Of a DNA stretch of 41,625 nt, positions 37,087 to 41,625 are shown piece by piece (position 1 is the stretch's first letter; every line of letters begins with the position of its first letter). This DNA comes from Micrococcus lylae NBRC 15355 (GTDB lineage: Bacteria; Actinomycetota; Actinomycetes; Actinomycetales; Micrococcaceae). The notes below the pieces were generated by a model that saw only the letters and a program-made list of their open reading frames with translations, searched no databases and was not told the origin of the DNA. Both the position numbers and the translations under genes were made by a program. Where the stretch lies: contig NZ_BCSN01000022.1 in the NCBI RefSeq assembly GCF_001570885.1, forward strand, positions 1-41,625, given 5' to 3'.

Positions 37087-37854
37087 GTGTTTCCTCCTGC
37101 GGCACGGCCGTTCCTGCTGATCCAGACACGGCCCGAAGACGACGCCTCCGCGGCCGAGGCCGCTTCCGTCCGCCGTCTCGGCGGCTACACGGAGGACACC
37201 CTCACCGCGTTCCGCCTCGAGGAGCACGTCACCGTGCACCCCGAGCAGCCCGTGGACTGGGAGTCCCTGCTCGCCGAGCACGCAGGGGTGATCCTCTCCG
37301 GCAGCCCCTTCACCACCTCGGACCCGGAGGAGTCCAAGTCCGAGCTGCAGCACCGTGTGGAGACGGAGCTGGTGCGGATGCTCGAGGTGCTGCGCCGTGA
37401 CGAGGTCCCGTTCCTGGGCTGCTGCTACGGGGTCGGCACGCTCGGCAGGCACGCCGGCGGCACGGTGGACACCGCCTACGGGGAGAAGCCCGGCCCCGTC
37501 ACCGTCACCCTGACCGAGGCAGGCGCCGCCGACCCGCTGCTCGAGGGCCTGCCGGAGCAGTTCTTCGCCTACGTAGGCCACAAGGAGGGCCTGACCGTCC
37601 CCCCGGAGGGCGCCGTGGTCCTGGCGACCGGGCAGAGGTGCCCCATTCAGATGTTCCGCCTGGGCCGGCACCAGTACGCCACCCAGTTCCACCCTGAACT
37701 GGACCAGGACGGGCTGCTCGAGCGCCTGAGGATCTACGCGCACCACGGCTACATGGAGCCCCACGAGGCCGAGGACGTGTTCGCGCGCATCCGCGCCCAG
37801 CAGGCCCCGTTGCCCCCGCGGATCCTGGCGAACTTCCGCCGCATCTACGGCTGA
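37087..37854 (+). CDS. class I glutamine amidotransferase-like protein
   Basis: 255 residues from GTG 37087. It is related to the glutaminase domain of GMP synthase but stands alone. The nucleophile elbow is FLGCCYGVGTL (second Cys) and the catalytic His lies in QFHPEL; the third triad residue is the Glu of HPE or a downstream Asp. Early strand VILSGSPFTTSD gives the oxyanion region. Such free-standing proteins hydrolyse glutamine-like amides or peptides, but the acceptor is unknown. It is convergent with the LuxR-type regulator across 61 bases that lack a clear hairpin. Confidence 0.88.
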   Translation: MFPPAARPFLLIQTRPEDDASAAEAASVRRLGGYTEDTLTAFRLEEHVTVHPEQPVDWESLLAEHAGVILSGSPFTTSDPEESKSELQHRVETELVRMLEVLRRDEVPFLGCCYGVGTLGRHAGGTVDTAYGEKPGPVTVTLTEAGAADPLLEGLPEQFFAYVGHKEGLTVPPEGAVVLATGQRCPIQMFRLGRHQYATQFHPELDQDGLLERLRIYAHHGYMEPHEAEDVFARIRAQQAPLPPRILANFRRIYG

Positions 37855-37915
37855 GCCGGGCTCGCGCCCTCCGACCCACTCATATGACTGCCCGGCCGGG
37901 CCGGGGCGCCACGCC

Positions 37916-38890
37916 TCACACCCAGCCGCGGCGAGAGGCCTCCACCCCCAGCTGGAAGCGGCTCTCCGCACCCACGGACTTGGACAGCTCCGCCAGACGC
38001 CGCTGCACCGTGCGGCGGGACAGCCCGATGTGCCGGGCCATCGCCTCGTCCGTCAGCCCCACAGACAGCAGGGCGAGCAGGCGGCGGTCGGCCTGGTCGA
38101 GCTCCGCAGCACCCTGCCCCACCGGCACGGCGAGGTTCCACTGCTGCTCGAACAGCCGGATCAGCGCGCCCACCAGCAGCGAGCCCCGCACCAGCAGCCC
38201 CTCGCCGCCGGACCGCACATCCGTCTCCGGTCCGAGTGCCATGCCGTCCGGCGGCAGGGCGATCAGCGCAGCGAGGTCGTCGATCACGATCATCTTGAAC
38301 GGCAGCCGCGGAAGCATGCGCGACTCCTCCCCCGGCGATTCGCCGATGTCCGGCCGCCCCGTCTCGTCACGGCGCACGGATTCGCCCTCGTAGATCACAC
38401 GCCAGAGCACACCGCGCCCCTCCGAACGGTGCTGGGCAGACTCCGGAAGCGGACCGGCGCTGAAGTACGGCCCCCGGTCCAAGCCCCGCACCACCCGTTG
38501 TGCCTCCCCGACCAGGGCCACCGCGGCCCGGGTGACTTCGGCCGCCCCCACGAGCACCTGCAGGGACTCTGCGGTCGCGCCCGGCCTGTCCCGGTACTCG
38601 GAGACCAGCATCTCGGCGGCCGCACGCAGCCGATCCACCTCACGCTGACGGCGGCCGGCCTCGGCCTGCAGCGGATGGCGCGGCGAGAGCGGATGCACCC
38701 GCCCCTCCCTGACCCGGACGAGGCCGGCGTCGATCAGGCGGACGAGAGTGCCGTCGTCGTGCTCCTCCACCGGCACGGACGACTCGGCGAGCAGACGGCG
38801 GTAGGCGACCACGTCCCACGTCTCGAGCCCGAGAGCGGACAGGTCCGGGACGGGCCCGTCCAACTGGTGGTGCGCCTGCGGCTCTGTCAC
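37916..38890 (-). CDS. LuxR-type helix-turn-helix regulator, TrmB-like N-terminus
   Basis: 324 residues from GTG 38890 (preceded by GAGAGGAA). The C-terminal LuxR/GerE domain is clear: DQADRRLLALLSVGLTDEAM, then ARHIGLSRRTVQRRLAELS. The N-terminus resembles a TrmB-type winged helix that sets drug/sugar or protease regulators in actinobacteria (LGLETWDVVAYRRLLAES, then RLIDAGLVRVREGRVHPLSP). A receiver domain is absent; the middle region (LPFKMIVIDDLAALIALPPDG) may bind a ligand. An in-frame ATG at 38935 is an alternative start. It is divergent from the secreted protease, so control of that gene is a reasonable inference. Confidence 0.85.
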   Translation of the reverse strand: MTEPQAHHQLDGPVPDLSALGLETWDVVAYRRLLAESSVPVEEHDDGTLVRLIDAGLVRVREGRVHPLSPRHPLQAEAGRRQREVDRLRAAAEMLVSEYRDRPGATAESLQVLVGAAEVTRAAVALVGEAQRVVRGLDRGPYFSAGPLPESAQHRSEGRGVLWRVIYEGESVRRDETGRPDIGESPGEESRMLPRLPFKMIVIDDLAALIALPPDGMALGPETDVRSGGEGLLVRGSLLVGALIRLFEQQWNLAVPVGQGAAELDQADRRLLALLSVGLTDEAMARHIGLSRRTVQRRLAELSKSVGAESRFQLGVEASRRGWV

Positions 38891-38950
38891 GTCTTCAGTT
38901 CCTCTCGTGCTCGGCGCCCTGTCTGGCGCATGCATGCCATGACGCCATCG

Positions 38951-38982
38951 CGTCACCGTGAATCCTATGTGGTGATCGTCAC
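38951..38982. promoter_or_regulatory. possible operator between the LuxR-type gene and the protease
   Basis: Two small dyads made of TCAC and GTGA (TCACCGTGA at 38953-38961 and GTGATCGTCAC at 38972-38982) lie in the 181-base divergent spacer. Confidence 0.3.
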
Positions 38983-39071
38983 AACATGCTGAAGTGGGTG
39001 TCACGGCGCCTCCGCCCGTGTCACCCCACGGTGTCCGGACGCCGCCTCGCACCGTTCGATGAAGGAATTCC

Positions 39072-41625
39072 ATGTCCCACCCCATGCAACGTCGCCGCAG
39101 GCTGCTCGGCGTGACCACCGCGGTCGCGCTCGCCCTGTCCGGCGCCACCGCGGCAGGCGCCGCCCCCGGCAACGCCCCCTCGGCCACCGAGCAGGCGGTC
39201 CACCACGTGACCGGCACCCCCGCCGAGCGCACCACGCCCGCCTCCTTCGAGGACGGCGCATACATCGTCGTCCTGGCCCAGGACCCGGTCGCCTCCTACA
39301 CCGGCGGCCTGCCGGGCCTCGCAGCCACCAAGCCGGCCGCGGGCTCCGCCCAGAAGCTGGACGCCGCCAGCCCAGCCGCCAAGAAGTACGCCCAGCACCT
39401 GACCGCGGCCCAGAACTCCACCATGCAGCGTGCCGGCCTGCCGACCAGCAAGGTCCACACCCGCTACACCACAGCGCTCAACGGCTTCGCCGGCACCTTC
39501 ACCGGCCGCGAGGCGGCCGCACTCGCCACCGACCCGAACGTGCTGGCCGTGGTGCCGAACGAGATCCGCCAGTTGGACACCGTCTCCTCCCCGGACGTCC
39601 TGGGCCTGCGCGGCCCGGGCGGCGTCTGGGAGGGCCTCGTCGGCGCTGACGGCGACCCGGCCGAGATCGGCAAGGGCGTCGTGGTCGGCATCGTCGACTC
39701 CGGCATCATCCCGGACAGCCCGTCCTTCACCGACGCTGGCCACCAGGCCCCGCCCGCCGACTGGAAGGGCTCCTGCCAGACCGCCGACGCGGAGATGTTC
39801 CCAGCGGACAGCTGCAACGACAAGCTCATCGGCGCGAAGTACTTCGTCAACGGCTTCGGTTCCACCCGCCTGGCGGACGACGAGTCGCTCTCTCCGTACG
39901 ACGCGGGCGGACACGGCACCCACACCGCCTCCACCGCCGCCGGCAACCACGGCGTGACCGCCACGGTCGACGGCATCGAACGCGGCGAGATCTCCGGCAT
40001 GGCCCCGGGCGCCCACGTGGCCGCCTACAAGGCCTGCTGGGAGGGCCTGACTTCCGGCGGCTGCTCCACCATCGACACCGTCGCCGCCATCGACGCGGCC
40101 GTGGCCGACGGCGTGGACGTCATCAACTACTCCATCTCCGGCTCCCGCACCGAGATCATGGACCCGGTCGAGCTCGCCTTCTTGAACGCCGCCTCCGCCG
40201 GTGTCTTCGTGGCGGCCTCCTCCGGCAACTCCGGACCGACCGCGTCCACCACCGCCCACGCCTCGCCGTGGATCACCACCGTGGCCGCCTCCACCCACGC
40301 CGTCTACGAGCAGACCCTCGTCACCGGCGACGGCGAGCGCTACATCGGCGCCTCGATCATGCGTCCGCTGGAAGAGGAGACCCCCATGGCGTACGCCCGG
40401 GACCTCGTCGCCGCCGGCGCCGACCCGGCCAAGGCTGCGCTCTGCATCGCGGACACCCTGGACCCCGCCAAGACCGAGGGCAAGCTCGTGGTCTGTGACC
40501 GCGGCGAGAGCGGCCGCGCCGAGAAGTCCTTCGTGGTCGAGGCCGCCGGCGGCGTCGGCATGGTGCTGGTGAACGTCTCCGAGGCCGAGGGCCTGAACGC
40601 GGACGTCCACGCCATCCCGACCGTTCACCTGCCGTCCTCCGATCGCGAGGCCGTGGTGGCCTACGCCTCTTCCGAGGGCGCCACCGGCAGGATCCTGGGC
40701 ACCAACACCGGCTCCGCCACCCAGACCCCGCTGGTCGCCGCCTTCTCCTCGCGCGGCCCGTCTCTGGCAGCCGAGTCAGATCTGCTGAAGCCGGACATCT
40801 CCGCTCCGGGCGTGGACGTGCTCGCCGCGTACTCCCCGAACCGGGGCGGCGAGGACTTCGCCTACTCCTCCGGCACCTCCATGTCCTCCCCGCACATCGC
40901 CGGCCTCGCCGCGCTGGTGAAGCAGGGGCGGCCAGACTTCAGCCCCATGCAGATCAAGTCCGCGATGATGACAACCGCGGGCGACCACGCTGAGGAGACC
41001 TCGCCGTTCGCCGAGGGCGCCGGCTTCGTGGATCCGACCCGCATGATGAACCCGGGCCTGACCTTCGACTCAGACCGCGGCGACTGGTACGACTTCCTGG
41101 CCGGCCAGGGCGTCGTCTACTCAGACACCGGCAACCCGGTCTCCGACACCCCGATCGACGCCTCGGACCTGAACGTCCCGTCCCTTGCCATCGGTGAACT
41201 CTTCGGCACCCAGACGGTCAAGCGCACCCTGACCGCCGTCGACGGCGGCGGCACCTGGACCGCGAGCGTCGAGGGCGCCTCCGGCCTGGACGTGTCCGTG
41301 TCCCCGGCCTCCTTCACCGTGGCCAACGCCCAAGCGCAGGACGTACAGGTCACCGTCGCCGCCGGCTCCGCCGCCCCCGGCAAGTGGGCCGCCGCCCGCA
41401 TCGTGTGGACCAGCTCGGACGGCCAGACCGTACGCATGCCGGTCGTCGCGCAGCCGGGCGTCGCCGACGCACCGGACCTCATCGAGGGCCACACCACCGA
41501 CGAGACCCTGGACCTGCCGGTCCTCTCCGGCGTCAACGGTACCCTCGAGACCCGCGTGCGCGGCCTGGTCCGCGTGGACGAGAGCACCGGCGAGGCACCT
41601 GAGCAGGCCCTGTTCGACGCCCACG
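39072..41625 (+). CDS. secreted subtilisin-family (S8) serine protease with PA domain, 3' end outside the window
   Basis: The frame is open for 851 codons to the window edge. An AAGGAA site precedes the ATG. A Sec signal peptide (RRRRLLGVTTAVALALSG, cleavage near AGAAP) is followed by an I9-type propeptide (YIVVLAQDP region to about 165). The triad is complete: Asp209 in GIVDSGI, His281 in GGHGTHTAS and Ser603 in SSGTSMSSPHIAGLAAL. Between His and Ser lies a protease-associated insert (LVVCDRGESGRAEK and VHAIPTVHLPS), as in vacuolar/cucumisin-like S8 enzymes. A fibronectin-like C-terminal region follows (TVKRTLTAVDGGGTWTASVEG). It probably degrades extracellular protein. Confidence 0.94.
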   Translation, partial: MSHPMQRRRRLLGVTTAVALALSGATAAGAAPGNAPSATEQAVHHVTGTPAERTTPASFEDGAYIVVLAQDPVASYTGGLPGLAATKPAAGSAQKLDAASPAAKKYAQHLTAAQNSTMQRAGLPTSKVHTRYTTALNGFAGTFTGREAAALATDPNVLAVVPNEIRQLDTVSSPDVLGLRGPGGVWEGLVGADGDPAEIGKGVVVGIVDSGIIPDSPSFTDAGHQAPPADWKGSCQTADAEMFPADSCNDKLIGAKYFVNGFGSTRLADDESLSPYDAGGHGTHTASTAAGNHGVTATVDGIERGEISGMAPGAHVAAYKACWEGLTSGGCSTIDTVAAIDAAVADGVDVINYSISGSRTEIMDPVELAFLNAASAGVFVAASSGNSGPTASTTAHASPWITTVAASTHAVYEQTLVTGDGERYIGASIMRPLEEETPMAYARDLVAAGADPAKAALCIADTLDPAKTEGKLVVCDRGESGRAEKSFVVEAAGGVGMVLVNVSEAEGLNADVHAIPTVHLPSSDREAVVAYASSEGATGRILGTNTGSATQTPLVAAFSSRGPSLAAESDLLKPDISAPGVDVLAAYSPNRGGEDFAYSSGTSMSSPHIAGLAALVKQGRPDFSPMQIKSAMMTTAGDHAEETSPFAEGAGFVDPTRMMNPGLTFDSDRGDWYDFLAGQGVVYSDTGNPVSDTPIDASDLNVPSLAIGELFGTQTVKRTLTAVDGGGTWTASVEGASGLDVSVSPASFTVANAQAQDVQVTVAAGSAAPGKWAAARIVWTSSDGQTVRMPVVAQPGVADAPDLIEGHTTDETLDLPVLSGVNGTLETRVRGLVRVDESTGEAPEQALFDAH

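Overview
The window is very GC-rich, densely coding actinobacterial chromosome. Codon use, gene content (GTP-type PckG, Lhr, NsrR-Hmp, Nei2, DUF4916 and DUF559 proteins) and protein style fit the family Micrococcaceae, most likely Micrococcus (M. luteus-like). This assignment is inferred from reading the proteins, not from a search. There is no prophage, CRISPR array, rRNA operon or complete insertion sequence.

Layout. 1-5.4 kb: an anchored protein of unknown function, two tandem paralogous lipoproteins related to CE4 polysaccharide deacetylases, and an MFS exporter. 5.4-13 kb: phosphomannomutase/phosphoglucomutase, a RecQ helicase with a phosphoribosyltransferase-like tail, the nitric-oxide pair nsrR-hmp, and PEP carboxykinase. 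13-16.6 kb: tRNA-Arg(ACG), a SixA-like phosphatase, a receiver-less winged-helix regulator, upp, tadA and tRNA-Ser(CGA). 16.6-24.6 kb: a membrane-anchored esterase behind an enoyl-CoA hydratase, then rlmH overlapping a very large lhr. 24.6-30.7 kb: a repeat-filled spacer, nei2, an RluA-type pseudouridine synthase, a DedA-like protein and a 1015-residue coiled-coil/membrane protein, the last three joined by start/stop overlaps or contacts. 30.7-37.9 kb: small hypothetical genes, an old yellow enzyme, a DUF4916 Nudix-like protein, a DUF559 gene flanked by inverted-repeat elements, an expanded glycerate kinase and a class I glutamine amidotransferase. 37.9-41.6 kb: a LuxR-type regulator divergent from a secreted subtilisin-family protease that runs off the right edge.

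The most striking signal is not a gene. The 14-mer TTCCCGACGACGGC occurs exactly eight times (both strands), with several one- or two-mismatch copies. It lies between genes, beside terminators, and inside at least six proteins, where it is read in different frames (LPDDG, PSSG, SRRR) in linkers or C-terminal tails. The DNA word is therefore what is conserved, not a peptide. This distribution resembles DNA uptake sequences, and Micrococcus luteus is a classical naturally transformable actinobacterium. Function is untested.

Other non-coding structure: three dispersed elements ending in the inverted repeat ACTGGTGAGGACACACC with attached 30-bp and 31-bp tandem arrays; a composite hairpin repeat between lhr and nei2; and a widespread pattern of a TAnnnT-like -10 box only 6-7 nt before the start codon, which predicts leaderless mRNAs for about a dozen genes and was used here to choose starts.
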